A stretch of DNA of 64,000 bases, taken from the NCBI RefSeq assembly GCF_000472525.1, contig NZ_AWZT01000009.1:66564-130563 (forward strand), read 5' to 3'. The translations under genes and the position numbers were made by a program. The notes below the pieces were generated by a model that was not told the DNA's origin, did not search any database, and saw only the letters and a list, made by a program, of their open reading frames with translations. The stretch's first letter is position 1. Each line of letters opens with the position of its first letter. This DNA is from Paraburkholderia dilworthii (GTDB lineage Bacteria; Pseudomonadota; Gammaproteobacteria; Burkholderiales; Burkholderiaceae). Of the stretch, positions 8,615 to 18,704 are shown one piece after another.

Positions 8615-9895
8615 ATGAACGCGGTATCCGAAGCGCTGAAGCAGGCAGAACCTGCTGCGTCGATCAGGGTCGACGGCAAGCGGTTGTGGGACAGCCTGAT
8701 GACGATGGCGAAGATCGGCGCAACGCCCAAAGGCGGCGTGTGCCGCCTCGCGTTGACCGACCTCGATAAGCAGGGACGCGATCTGATAATTAGCTGGGCG
8801 AAAGAAGCAGGCTGCACGGTCGCTGTGGATCAGATGGGCAACGTCTTCATGCGCCGCGCCGGACGAAACCCCGACGCGTTGCCGGTCATGACCGGTTCGC
8901 ATGCGGACTCGCAGCCGACGGGCGGCCGTTTCGACGGCATCTACGGGGTGCTCGGCGGTCTGGAAGTGATCCGCAGTTTGAACGACCACGGTATCGAAAC
9001 CGAACATCCGGTTGAAGTCGTGATCTGGACCAACGAGGAAGGCTCGCGTTTCGCGCCGGCTATGGTCGCCTCGGGCGTGTTTGCGGGCGTGTTCCCGCTC
9101 GAATATGGTCTGTCTCGCAAGGACGTAGACGGCAAGACGATCGGCGAGGAGCTGGAGCGCATTGGCTATGCGGGCGACGTGCCGTGCGGTGGCCGCCAAT
9201 TGCATGCGGCGTTCGAACTGCATATCGAACAAGGGCCGATTCTCGAAGCCGAGCAGAAAACCATTGGCGTCGTGACCGATGCGCAGGGTCAGCGGTGGTA
9301 CGAAATCACGCTGACAGGACAGGAGGCGCACGCAGGTCCGACACCGATGCCGCGCCGGCGCGATGCACTGCTGGGGGCCGCGCGCGTGGTCGATTTAGTC
9401 AATCGCATCGGGCTTGATAACGCGCCGCTCGCGTGCGCAACGGTCGGAATGATGCAGGTCTATCCGAACTCACGCAACGTGATTCCAGGGCGCGTGTTCT
9501 TTACCGTCGACTTCCGTCATCCGGACGATGCGGTACTGGCGAAGATGGATGCCGCATTGCGCGAGGGCGTGGCGCAGATCGCGAACGGCATCGGCCTCGA
9601 AACAGAGCTTGAACAGATCTTCTACTACGAGCCCGTTGCGTTCGATGAAGCGTGCGTGAAGTCAGTGCGTGCGGCAGCAGAGCGCTTTGGTTATTCGCAT
9701 CGGAACATGGTGTCGGGTGCGGGGCACGACGCGTGTTATCTCGCGCAGGTCGCGCCGACGTCGATGGTGTTCGTGCCGTGCGTCGACGGCATCAGTCACA
9801 ACGAGATCGAGGACGCGACCTTCGAATGGATCGAAGCGGGCGCGAACGTGTTGCTGCACGCGATGCTCGAGCGTGCATGCGAGCCGGTTTCATGA
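8615..9895 (+). CDS. Zn-dependent hydrolase, probable beta-ureidopropionase / N-carbamoyl amidohydrolase
   Basis: A 426-residue M20-type amidohydrolase of the hydantoinase/carbamoylase family. It probably cleaves N-carbamoyl-beta-alanine to beta-alanine, CO2 and ammonia, the last step of reductive uracil breakdown. Metal-site motifs are TGSHADSQPTGGRFDG, WTNEEGSRF, EAHAGPTPMPRRRD and SGAGHDA. AAGGAG lies 8 bases before the ATG at 8615, so longer in-frame starts are rejected. It is first in an operon-like run with preT, preA, a permease and hydA. The substrate assignment rests on that context, since close relatives act on allantoate or N-carbamoyl-L-amino acids. Confidence 0.88.
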   Translation: MNAVSEALKQAEPAASIRVDGKRLWDSLMTMAKIGATPKGGVCRLALTDLDKQGRDLIISWAKEAGCTVAVDQMGNVFMRRAGRNPDALPVMTGSHADSQPTGGRFDGIYGVLGGLEVIRSLNDHGIETEHPVEVVIWTNEEGSRFAPAMVASGVFAGVFPLEYGLSRKDVDGKTIGEELERIGYAGDVPCGGRQLHAAFELHIEQGPILEAEQKTIGVVTDAQGQRWYEITLTGQEAHAGPTPMPRRRDALLGAARVVDLVNRIGLDNAPLACATVGMMQVYPNSRNVIPGRVFFTVDFRHPDDAVLAKMDAALREGVAQIANGIGLETELEQIFYYEPVAFDEACVKSVRAAAERFGYSHRNMVSGAGHDACYLAQVAPTSMVFVPCVDGISHNEIEDATFEWIEAGANVLLHAMLERACEPVS

Positions 9896-10036
9896 CGTTT
9901 GCGAGCGCTCTCCCGGTTTCTGATTACAAGCTTTAGCCGCTTCACCGCAGTGTCAGAAAAAACATGCCGTCCTGGCTTCGCTCACGCGAGAGCCGGCAGT
10001 TGCGGCTGCGTCCTCACATCGATACAAGGAACGTGT

Positions 10037-11386
10037 ATGGCCATCAAGCCAACCGGCGACATCGCCGCGCAGCGCCTGTCGCCCGAACAGCTTTCCTGCG
10101 AGTTCGCCGACATTGCACCTTTACTCGACGCGAGCGCGGCCGCCGCGGCGGCGAGCCGCTGCCACTACTGTTACGACGCGCCGTGCGTCAACGCTTGTCC
10201 GACGCAGATCGACATACCCAGTTTCATTCGCAAGATCGGCAACGGCAATCTGAAGGGCGCGGCCGTGGATATTCTGTCGGCCAATCCGCTCGGCGGCATG
10301 TGCGCGCGCGTGTGCCCGACCGAAATTCTCTGCGAGGGCGCTTGCGTGCGCAATCATCAGGACGCGAAGCCGGTGGCGATTGGCGCGCTGCAACGTCATG
10401 CAACCGATTGGGCGATGGCTCGCGGCGAAGCGCTGTTCAAGCGAGCGCCCCAAACCGGCCGACATGTCGCAGTGATAGGTGCGGGACCGGCGGGGCTCGC
10501 GTGCGCGCATCGTCTTGCACTCGCGGGCCACGACGTGACGATCTACTACGCGCGTGAAAAAGCCGGTGGTCTGAACGAATACGGCATTGCCGCCTATAAA
10601 ACAGTCGACGATTTCGCGCAACGTGAAGTCGAATGGCTGTGCTCCGTGGGCGGCATCGAGATAAAAAGCGGTGTTGCGCTAGGGCGCGACATCGACCTCG
10701 ATACGTTGCGCAAGCAACACGATGCTGTGTTTCTCGCGATTGGCCTCACGGGCGTGCGTGCACTCGCAATGGCAGGCGAGGAACTGAGCGGCGTGATGAA
10801 CGCAGTGGACTTCATCGAACAGATTCGCAGTGCGCGCGATTTGGGCACGGTGCCTGTCGGCCGCCGCGTGGTCGTGATCGGCGGCGGCAATACCGCAGTG
10901 GATGCCGCGGTGCAAAGCCGCAAGCTCGGTGCGAACTCGGTGACGATGGCGTATCGGCGCGGCGTCGAGTCGATGAGCGCGACGTGGGCCGAACGCGACT
11001 TCGCGCAGACGAGCGGCGTCACGCTTGTCACGCACTCAACGCCGGTGCGTTTGACCGGCGAGGGCGGCGTGGTGAAGGGTGTCGAGTTCGAACGCACCTT
11101 GCGCTCGGGCGATCACGAGCGCTTCGTGATCGAAGCGGACATGGTGCTCAAGGCGATCGGCCAGACGCTCGTGGCGGTAGGCATCGAACGCGAATTGCTG
11201 ACGCTCGACGGCAGCCGCATCGCTGTGGATGCAAGCGGGCAGACGTCGCTCGCCGGCGTGTGGGCCGGTGGCGATTGCGCGGCCACGGGCGGCATCGACC
11301 TGACCGTGCAAGCGGTGCAGGACGGCAAGCTCGCGGCTGCCGCTATCGATGCGCAGTTCGCTCGCACCGCTGTGAAAGCCGCGTAG
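10037..11386 (+). CDS. preT: PreT, NAD-dependent dihydropyrimidine dehydrogenase, FAD/Fe-S subunit
   Basis: A 449-residue GltD-like subunit that passes electrons from NAD(P)H to PreA for reduction of uracil and thymine. It has N-terminal Fe-S cysteines (CHYCYDAPCVNACPTQID and CARVCPTEILCEGAC), an FAD Rossmann motif VIGAGPAGLACAHRLALAG and a second dinucleotide site VVIGGGNTAVDAA. AAGGA lies about 7 bases before the ATG at 10037; an upstream in-frame start would add a long unconserved extension. It lies 60 bases before preA, its obligate partner. Confidence 0.92.
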   Translation: MAIKPTGDIAAQRLSPEQLSCEFADIAPLLDASAAAAAASRCHYCYDAPCVNACPTQIDIPSFIRKIGNGNLKGAAVDILSANPLGGMCARVCPTEILCEGACVRNHQDAKPVAIGALQRHATDWAMARGEALFKRAPQTGRHVAVIGAGPAGLACAHRLALAGHDVTIYYAREKAGGLNEYGIAAYKTVDDFAQREVEWLCSVGGIEIKSGVALGRDIDLDTLRKQHDAVFLAIGLTGVRALAMAGEELSGVMNAVDFIEQIRSARDLGTVPVGRRVVVIGGGNTAVDAAVQSRKLGANSVTMAYRRGVESMSATWAERDFAQTSGVTLVTHSTPVRLTGEGGVVKGVEFERTLRSGDHERFVIEADMVLKAIGQTLVAVGIERELLTLDGSRIAVDASGQTSLAGVWAGGDCAATGGIDLTVQAVQDGKLAAAAIDAQFARTAVKAA

Positions 11387-11446
11387 CGTTAACCACTCCA
11401 CAGCACTCAAAGACACAAGAAAACAGCCGTCCCCAAGGAGCCGAAC

Positions 11447-12775
11447 ATGGCCGATCTGCGCTGTACGATTGCCGGCATCACGTCGCCGAATCCCTTCTGG
11501 CTCGCGTCCGCACCGCCCACCGACAAAGCCTATAACGTGAACCGCGCGTTCGAAGCGGGCTGGGGCGGCGCGGTGTGGAAGACGCTCGGCCTCGACCCGC
11601 ACGTGGTCAACGTGAGTTCGCGCTACGGCGCGGTGCAATGGAACGGTCAACGCATGGCGGGGCTGAACAACATTGAATTGATTACCGACCGTCCGCTCGA
11701 CGTCAATCTGCGCGAGATCGCGCAAGTGAAGCGCGACTGGCCCGAACGCGCGATGATCGTCTCGCTGATGGTGCCGTGCAATGAGCGAGACTGGAAGTGG
11801 ATTCTGCCGCTGGTGGAAGACACTGGCGCGGACGCAGTCGAACTGAACTTCGGCTGTCCGCACGGCATGAGCGAACGAGGGATGGGCGCGGCGGTCGGCC
11901 AGGTGCCCGAATACATCGAGATGGTTACGCGCTGGGTGAAGGAGGGCACCAGGCTGCCGTGCCTCGTCAAGCTGACGCCGAACATCACCGACATTCGCCT
12001 CGGGTCGCGTGCGGCATATAAGGGCGGCGCGGATGGCGTGTCGTTGATCAACACGATCAACTCGATCGTGGCCGTCGATCTCGACGCCATGTCGCCGCTG
12101 CCGATGGTGGACGGCAAGGGCACGCACGGCGGCTATTGCGGCCCGGCGGTGAAGCCGATTGCACTGAACATGGTCGCCGAAATCGCACGCGACGTGGAGA
12201 CACCGAACCTGCCGATCTCGGGTATCGGCGGCATTTCGACGTGGCGCGATGCGGCCGAGTTCATCGTGCTGGGCGCCGGCAGCGTGCAGGTTTGCACGGC
12301 TGCCATGCACTACGGTTTTCGCATCGTCACGGACCTCGCCGACGGCCTTTCTAACTGGATGGACGAAAAAGGCTACGCGACGCTCGATGAGATTCGCGGT
12401 CGCGCTGTACCTAACGTCACCGACTGGAAGTACCTGAACCTCAAGTACGACATCAAGGCGCGCATCGACCAGGACAAGTGCATCCAGTGCGGCTTGTGCC
12501 ATATCGCATGCGAGGACACTGCGCATCAGGCCATCATGAAAGAAAAAGATGGCGTCCGGCATTTTGAAGTGATGGACTCCGAATGTGTGGGCTGCAATCT
12601 ATGCATGCATGTGTGTCCCGTCGAGCAATGCATCACGATGGAGCGTGTGGACAACGGCGAGTATGCAAACTGGACCACGCATCCGAACAATCCGGCGCGC
12701 GTAAATGCTCCCGCTAGCGATGTCGATGGAGAATCAGCGCTCGTCGAGCCGGCCCACGCAGCAAAAGCAGCGTGA
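11447..12775 (+). CDS. preA: PreA, NAD-dependent dihydropyrimidine dehydrogenase, catalytic subunit
   Basis: A 442-residue FMN-binding TIM-barrel subunit that reduces the 5,6 double bond of uracil or thymine. The N-terminal dihydroorotate-dehydrogenase-like part carries NFGCPHGMSERGMG, with the catalytic cysteine region typical of DPD; the C-terminus carries two [4Fe-4S] motifs, CIQCGLCHIAC and CVGCNLCMHVCP. AAGGAG precedes the ATG. It forms the enzyme with the preceding PreT and feeds dihydropyrimidine to the hydantoinase at 14471. Confidence 0.94.
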   Translation: MADLRCTIAGITSPNPFWLASAPPTDKAYNVNRAFEAGWGGAVWKTLGLDPHVVNVSSRYGAVQWNGQRMAGLNNIELITDRPLDVNLREIAQVKRDWPERAMIVSLMVPCNERDWKWILPLVEDTGADAVELNFGCPHGMSERGMGAAVGQVPEYIEMVTRWVKEGTRLPCLVKLTPNITDIRLGSRAAYKGGADGVSLINTINSIVAVDLDAMSPLPMVDGKGTHGGYCGPAVKPIALNMVAEIARDVETPNLPISGIGGISTWRDAAEFIVLGAGSVQVCTAAMHYGFRIVTDLADGLSNWMDEKGYATLDEIRGRAVPNVTDWKYLNLKYDIKARIDQDKCIQCGLCHIACEDTAHQAIMKEKDGVRHFEVMDSECVGCNLCMHVCPVEQCITMERVDNGEYANWTTHPNNPARVNAPASDVDGESALVEPAHAAKAA

Positions 12776-12906
12776 AATAAGGGCTAATCGTCGTAGGCGC
12801 AGCGCTTGTACGGAACCGGTGCTTTCTTCCGGTGTTTGCATTTTTTTAACGCCCGACGCGCCGACAGAAGCCGCGCGGGCTTCAACGATCCAGTGGAGAT
12901 CTTTCG

Positions 12907-14418
12907 ATGAAGCAGACCGCGCAACCCGTCGATCCGCAATTCGCGGCCGGCGCGCAAGGCAGCAGTCTTTACAACGACGACCTCGCGCCGACCGGCCCCG
13001 CGCAACGCACCTGGCGCTGGTATCACTTCGCCGCGCTGTGGGTGGGCATGGTGATGAACATCGCGTCGTACATGCTCGCCGCGGGATTGACCGAAGAGGG
13101 CATGTCGCCGTGGCAAGCGGTATTGACCGTGCTGCTCGGCAACCTGATCGTGCTTGTGCCGATGCTTCTGATCGGCCACGCGGGTGCGAAGCACGGCATT
13201 CCGTATGCGGTGCTGGTGCGCTCGTCGTTCGGCACGCAGGGCGCGAAATTGCCCGCGATGCTGCGCGCAATCGTCGCTTGCGGCTGGTATGGGATTCAGA
13301 CCTGGCTCGGCGGCAGCGCGATTTATACGCTGTTGAGCATTCTCACTGGCAACGCGCTGCACGGCGCGGCCTTGCCGTTTCTCGACATCTCCATAGCGCA
13401 GCTCGCGTGTTTTCTCGTGTTCTGGGCTTTGCAGATTTACTTCATCGTGCATGGTACGGACTCGATCCGCTGGCTCGAAAGCTGGTCGGCGCCGATCAAG
13501 ATCGCGATGTGCATTGCGCTCGTCTGGTGGGCGACGTCGAAAGCGGGCGGGCTCGGCTCGATGCTCGCAGCGCCGTCGCAATTCGTGCCGGGCGGCAAGA
13601 AAGAAGGCATGTTCTGGGCGACATTCTGGCCGGGGCTCACCGCGATGGTCGGCTTCTGGGCCACGCTCGCGCTGAACATTCCCGACTTCACGCGCTTTGC
13701 GAAAACGCAGCGCGACCAGATTGTCGGACAGTCAATCGGCTTGCCGGTGCCGATGGCTTTGCTCTCGGTGATCTCGGTGGTGGTGACGTCCGCTACTGTA
13801 GTGATCTATGGCAAGGCGATCTGGGACCCGATCGACCTGACGAGCCGCATGACGGGTATCGGCGTGGGCGTCGCGCTCATCATCCTCACGCTCGACACGA
13901 TGTGCTGCAATCTTGCCGCGAATCTCGTCGGGCCTGCGTATGATTTTTCGAGCCTGTGGCCGAAGGGCATTTCGTATCGCGTCGGCGGCATGATTACCGC
14001 GACCATCGCAATCGTCATGATGCCGTGGAAGATTCTCGCGACCACGCAGGGCTACATCTTCACGTGGCTGGTCGGCTATTCGGCACTGCTCGGTCCGGTG
14101 GCGGGCATTCTGATGGTCGACTATTTCCTGATTCGCGGCACGCGGCTCAATACGCGAGAACTATTCGACGAGCGCGGTGAATATAGCTATACGGGCGGCT
14201 GGAATATCGGCGCGGTGGTCGCGCTCGTGATCGGCGTACTGCCGAATCTGCCGGGTTTTTTGCACACCGCGTTTCCTGCTTCGTTCGCGAACGTGCCCGC
14301 GATCTTCAATACGCTCTATACGTATGCATGGTTTGTCGGGCTTGCGTTGGCCTCCATCGTGTATAGCGCGTGGATGAAGTTGAGCAAGGGACCGAGTGCG
14401 CGCGTCGCGAGTGCGTGA
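12907..14418 (+). CDS. NCS1-family nucleobase permease
   Basis: A 503-residue inner-membrane permease of the NCS1 family (cytosine/uracil/allantoin/hydantoin carriers) with about 12 hydrophobic segments. It has the early GNLIVLVPMLLIGHAGAKHG region and a conserved mid-protein NIPDFTRFAKTQRDQIVGQ. GGAG lies 8 bases before the ATG. Its place between preA and the dihydropyrimidinase suggests uptake of uracil, thymine or dihydropyrimidine, but the substrate cannot be read from sequence alone. Confidence 0.88.
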   Translation: MKQTAQPVDPQFAAGAQGSSLYNDDLAPTGPAQRTWRWYHFAALWVGMVMNIASYMLAAGLTEEGMSPWQAVLTVLLGNLIVLVPMLLIGHAGAKHGIPYAVLVRSSFGTQGAKLPAMLRAIVACGWYGIQTWLGGSAIYTLLSILTGNALHGAALPFLDISIAQLACFLVFWALQIYFIVHGTDSIRWLESWSAPIKIAMCIALVWWATSKAGGLGSMLAAPSQFVPGGKKEGMFWATFWPGLTAMVGFWATLALNIPDFTRFAKTQRDQIVGQSIGLPVPMALLSVISVVVTSATVVIYGKAIWDPIDLTSRMTGIGVGVALIILTLDTMCCNLAANLVGPAYDFSSLWPKGISYRVGGMITATIAIVMMPWKILATTQGYIFTWLVGYSALLGPVAGILMVDYFLIRGTRLNTRELFDERGEYSYTGGWNIGAVVALVIGVLPNLPGFLHTAFPASFANVPAIFNTLYTYAWFVGLALASIVYSAWMKLSKGPSARVASA

Positions 14419-14458
14419 GAAAACCGCATACGTAGTAGCGGTATGTGCAAATTCATAA

Positions 14459-15922
<1,464 letters not shown>

Positions 15923-16160
15923 GGCCTCGACTATCACCTATGCGGCGCGGACGAGCAAGCCCGCGCCGCATTTCCTCTTAGCGCGGCGCAGTCGCCGCGG
16001 CGCGACCGTCTCGCGTTTTCCCCGATGGCGCCCGGCCTACGTTCCATGTTGCGATGCATGCCGCGTCTTCGCATCTGCTGTAGAGTTGAAAGTCATGTGA
16101 TAGTGGAGGCGATGGCTGCGGCTTAGCACGGACGCGCATATGGATTGGAAACCTGATCCT
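15923..16160. other. Intergenic gap after hydA
   Basis: No convincing gene. Short GC-rich symmetric stretches follow the hydA stop, but none has a clear U-run for a terminator. The next element is the promoter at 16161-16189. Confidence 0.4.
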
Positions 16161-16189
16161 TTGTAAAAACGCAGGCCGTTTGCTACAGT
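16161..16189 (+). promoter_or_regulatory. Promoter of the cystine-type ABC operon
   Basis: TTGTAA (16161-16166), a 17-base spacer and TACAGT (16184-16189), 85 bases before the binding-protein gene. Confidence 0.55.
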
Positions 16190-16273
16190 CCGCCCACTCC
16201 GCCGGGCACGAGGGCCGGTGGCACCGCCAACACGAGTCCGGGCACGCGGCCTGACTATCTTAGGGAGCCACTC

Positions 16274-17056
16274 ATGAAGTCGATTCGTTCCATTTTGCTG
16301 ATCGCGCTGTTTCATGCGGTGACCGTGAGCCCTGTGTTCGCGGCCGATGAACTCGCGCAGATCAAGTCCTCTGGCGTGTTCAGGATCGGCACGGAAGGCA
16401 CCTATGCGCCTTTCACGTTTCACGACGAATCCGGCAAGCTGACCGGCTTCGACGTGGAGATCGGCACACAGATTGCGCAGCGCCTCGGCGTCAAGCCGCA
16501 ATTCGTCGAAGGCAAATGGGACGGTCTGATCGCCGGTCTCGACGTGAACCGCTACGACGCGGTGATCAACGAAGTCGCCGTGACCGACGCACGCAAGGTC
16601 AAATACGATTTTTCGGACCCGTACATCACGTCGCATGCGGCACTGATCGTGCGCTCCGATAACAGCGCGATCAAGACCTTCGACGATCTGAAGGGCAAGA
16701 AATCGGCCAATACGCTGACCAGCAATTTCGGCAAGATCGCGGCGGCGCATGGTGCGGAAGTGATTCCCGTGCAAGGCTTCAATGAATCGATCGATCTGCT
16801 GACCGCGGGCCGTGTGGATGCAACGGTCAACGACTCGCTATCGTTTCTCGACTTCAAGAAGCACAAACCGGATGCGAAGGTGAAGATCGCCACACTGGAC
16901 ACATCGCCGGAAAGCAGCGACAAGTCCGCCGTGCTGATCCGCAAGGGCAGTCCCGAGCTCGTCGCGGCGATCAACAAGGCGCTCGCGGATATGAAGAAAG
17001 ACGGCACGTACGCAAAGATCTCACAGAAGTACTTCGGCAAAGACGTCTCCAAATAA
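16274..17056 (+). CDS. Periplasmic amino-acid binding protein, cystine (TcyJ)-like
   Basis: A 260-residue family-3 solute-binding protein with a cleavable signal peptide (about residues 1-24, ending FAA). Family signature: EGTYAPFTFHDESGKLTGFD near the mature N-terminus, then KWDGLIAGLD and YDAVINEVAVTDARK, very like the E. coli cystine-binding protein TcyJ. It is the first gene of a three-gene importer with a promoter 85 bases upstream. Cystine or a related sulfur amino acid is the best guess from resemblance; the pyrimidine operon upstream has its own permease. Confidence 0.88.
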   Translation: MKSIRSILLIALFHAVTVSPVFAADELAQIKSSGVFRIGTEGTYAPFTFHDESGKLTGFDVEIGTQIAQRLGVKPQFVEGKWDGLIAGLDVNRYDAVINEVAVTDARKVKYDFSDPYITSHAALIVRSDNSAIKTFDDLKGKKSANTLTSNFGKIAAAHGAEVIPVQGFNESIDLLTAGRVDATVNDSLSFLDFKKHKPDAKVKIATLDTSPESSDKSAVLIRKGSPELVAAINKALADMKKDGTYAKISQKYFGKDVSK

Positions 17057-17078
17057 ACGCCTTTCGCGAGTCTGAATC

Positions 17079-17756
17079 ATGCCCGCATGGTTGCATCTGA
17101 TGGCGCAGTCGCTATGGCCTTTGCTATATGCGGGGCTCGTGTTCACGGTGCCGCTCACGTTGGCGTCGTTCGCAATCGGACTTGCTCTCGCATTTATTGT
17201 CGCGCTCGTGCGGCTTTTTGGGCCGAAGTGGGCGGTGGCGGCGGTGCGCTTCTATGTGTGGCTCTTTCGCGGCTCGCCGTTGCTCGTGCAACTATTTGTG
17301 ATCTTCTACGGCTTGCCGAACGTCGGCATCGTGCTCGATCCATTGACGGCGGCGATCATCGGCTTCTCGCTGAATGTCGGCGCCTACAACTCGGAAGTGA
17401 TTCGCGGCGTGATCGAGTCGATCCCAAAGGGACAGTGGGAAGCCGCATATTCGATGGGCATGACGCGCGAACAGGCGCTGCGTCGCGCGATCCTGCCGCA
17501 AGCCGCGCGTGTTGCGTTGCCGCCGTTGTCGAACTCCTTTATCGCGCTCGTGAAAGACACGTCGCTGGCTGCGGTGCTGACGGTGCCAGAAGTGTTTCAG
17601 GCAGCGCAGAGAATTGCTTCGGTCACCTACGAACCGTTGATTCTTTATACCGAGGCGGCGCTCGTGTATCTGCTGTTCAGCTCGGTGCTGTCGTCGGCGC
17701 AAGTGAGGCTCGAACGCAAGTTCGGCCGTCATGCACTCTTTCAGGCGGGCAACTGA
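17079..17756 (+). CDS. Amino-acid ABC permease, TcyL-like
   Basis: A 225-residue inner-membrane permease of the HisM family. It has several hydrophobic segments, the FRGSPLLVQLF motif and the cytoplasmic EAA loop EAAYSMGMTREQALRRAILPQA that contacts the ATPase. It lies 22 bases after the binding-protein gene, and its stop overlaps the start of the ATPase gene (ATGA), indicating translational coupling. Confidence 0.9.
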   Translation: MPAWLHLMAQSLWPLLYAGLVFTVPLTLASFAIGLALAFIVALVRLFGPKWAVAAVRFYVWLFRGSPLLVQLFVIFYGLPNVGIVLDPLTAAIIGFSLNVGAYNSEVIRGVIESIPKGQWEAAYSMGMTREQALRRAILPQAARVALPPLSNSFIALVKDTSLAAVLTVPEVFQAAQRIASVTYEPLILYTEAALVYLLFSSVLSSAQVRLERKFGRHALFQAGN

Positions 17757-18523
17757 TGATCCGACTGGAAAAAATCGACAAGTATTTTTCAGGGCACCGT
17801 GTGCTCGATTCCGTCGATCTGCACCTCGCGCAAGGCAACGTGACCGCATTGATCGGACCGTCGGGCAGCGGCAAAAGTACGCTGCTGCGTTGCGTGAATC
17901 TGCTTGAAATTCCCGAGGCCGGCTCGCTCAAAATCGGCGATCAGCACCTGACGTTCAGCCCCGACGAGCGGCCGTCTCGCGAAACGGTGCTGACGATTCG
18001 CCGCCGTACCGGCATGGTGTTTCAGAACTTCCAGTTGTTTCCACATCTGACGGTGCGTCAGAACGTGATGGAGGGTCTTCTCACGGTGTTGAAGTGGAAC
18101 AGGGAAAGGGCGAGAGCCCGCGCTGACGAATTGCTCGAAAAGGTCGGCATCGCGCATAAGGGCGATGCGTGGCCCGTCACACTGTCGGGCGGGCAGCAGC
18201 AGCGCGTCGCGATTGCGCGTGCATTGGCGCCGTCGCCGGAAGTATTGTTGTGCGACGAGCCCACGTCCGCGCTCGACCCCGGCCTCGCTGCGGAAGTGGT
18301 GGAAGTGCTCAAGCAACTTGCGAATGAAGGCATGACCATGCTGATGGCAACGCATGATTTGCGGCTCGCCGCCACCATCGCACGCGATGTGGTGTTCCTG
18401 AATAACGGTGCAGTGGTGGAGGCGGGGCCATCACGCGATGTTTTCATGCGGCCGCAGCAGGAGGAAACCGCGCGCTTCGTGTCGACGCTGACGCACAGCT
18501 TGCCCGATGCGTGGACCGAATGA
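17756..18523 (+). CDS. Amino-acid ABC ATPase, TcyN-like
   Basis: A 255-residue ATPase with Walker A GPSGSGKST, Q-loop FQNFQLF, signature LSGGQQQRVAIARAL, Walker B VLLCDEPTSALDP and switch histidine ATHD. The start at 17756 is the ATG of an ATGA overlap with the permease stop; a longer frame to the left overlaps the permease gene and is rejected. It energises the 16274-17756 importer. It ends in front of a large palindrome and the convergent leuA. Confidence 0.92.
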   Translation: MIRLEKIDKYFSGHRVLDSVDLHLAQGNVTALIGPSGSGKSTLLRCVNLLEIPEAGSLKIGDQHLTFSPDERPSRETVLTIRRRTGMVFQNFQLFPHLTVRQNVMEGLLTVLKWNRERARARADELLEKVGIAHKGDAWPVTLSGGQQQRVAIARALAPSPEVLLCDEPTSALDPGLAAEVVEVLKQLANEGMTMLMATHDLRLAATIARDVVFLNNGAVVEAGPSRDVFMRPQQEETARFVSTLTHSLPDAWTE

Positions 18524-18579
18524 AGCGGGCCTGAGAGGGTACGTCCGATAACAAAAAAACCGTTCACGTGTGAAGCAAA

Positions 18580-18669
18580 AAGAAGGGACGCCTCGGCAGT
18601 GAACTGCACCCCAATGGTCGGATCAGCGTCCAACTTTTGAGTGCGGTTCGCAGCGGGGCGTCCCTTCTT
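18580..18669. repeat. 90-bp imperfect palindrome between convergent genes
   Basis: Outer arms AAGAAGGGACGCC (18580-18592) and GGCGTCCCTTCTT (18657-18669) are perfect 13-base complements. Inside, GAACTGCACCCCAA (18601-18614) pairs imperfectly with the stretch around 18633-18649. The inner sequence resembles ends of IS3-type elements found in Burkholderia (from memory, not tested). It could be a small non-autonomous element or an intergenic repeat, and it may also act as a transcription stop between the ABC operon and leuA. Confidence 0.5.
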
Positions 18670-18704
18670 GCATATCAGTCCGTCGCGGCCTCTTTACCGA
18701 TGTC

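Noticed and set aside
12776..12906. Terminator between preA and the NCS1 permease
   Set aside because: A weak ACCGG/CCGGT stem precedes a T-run but is only 5 bases; not strong enough to call.
18580..18669. Complete insertion sequence
   Set aside because: Only 90 bases, no transposase frame.
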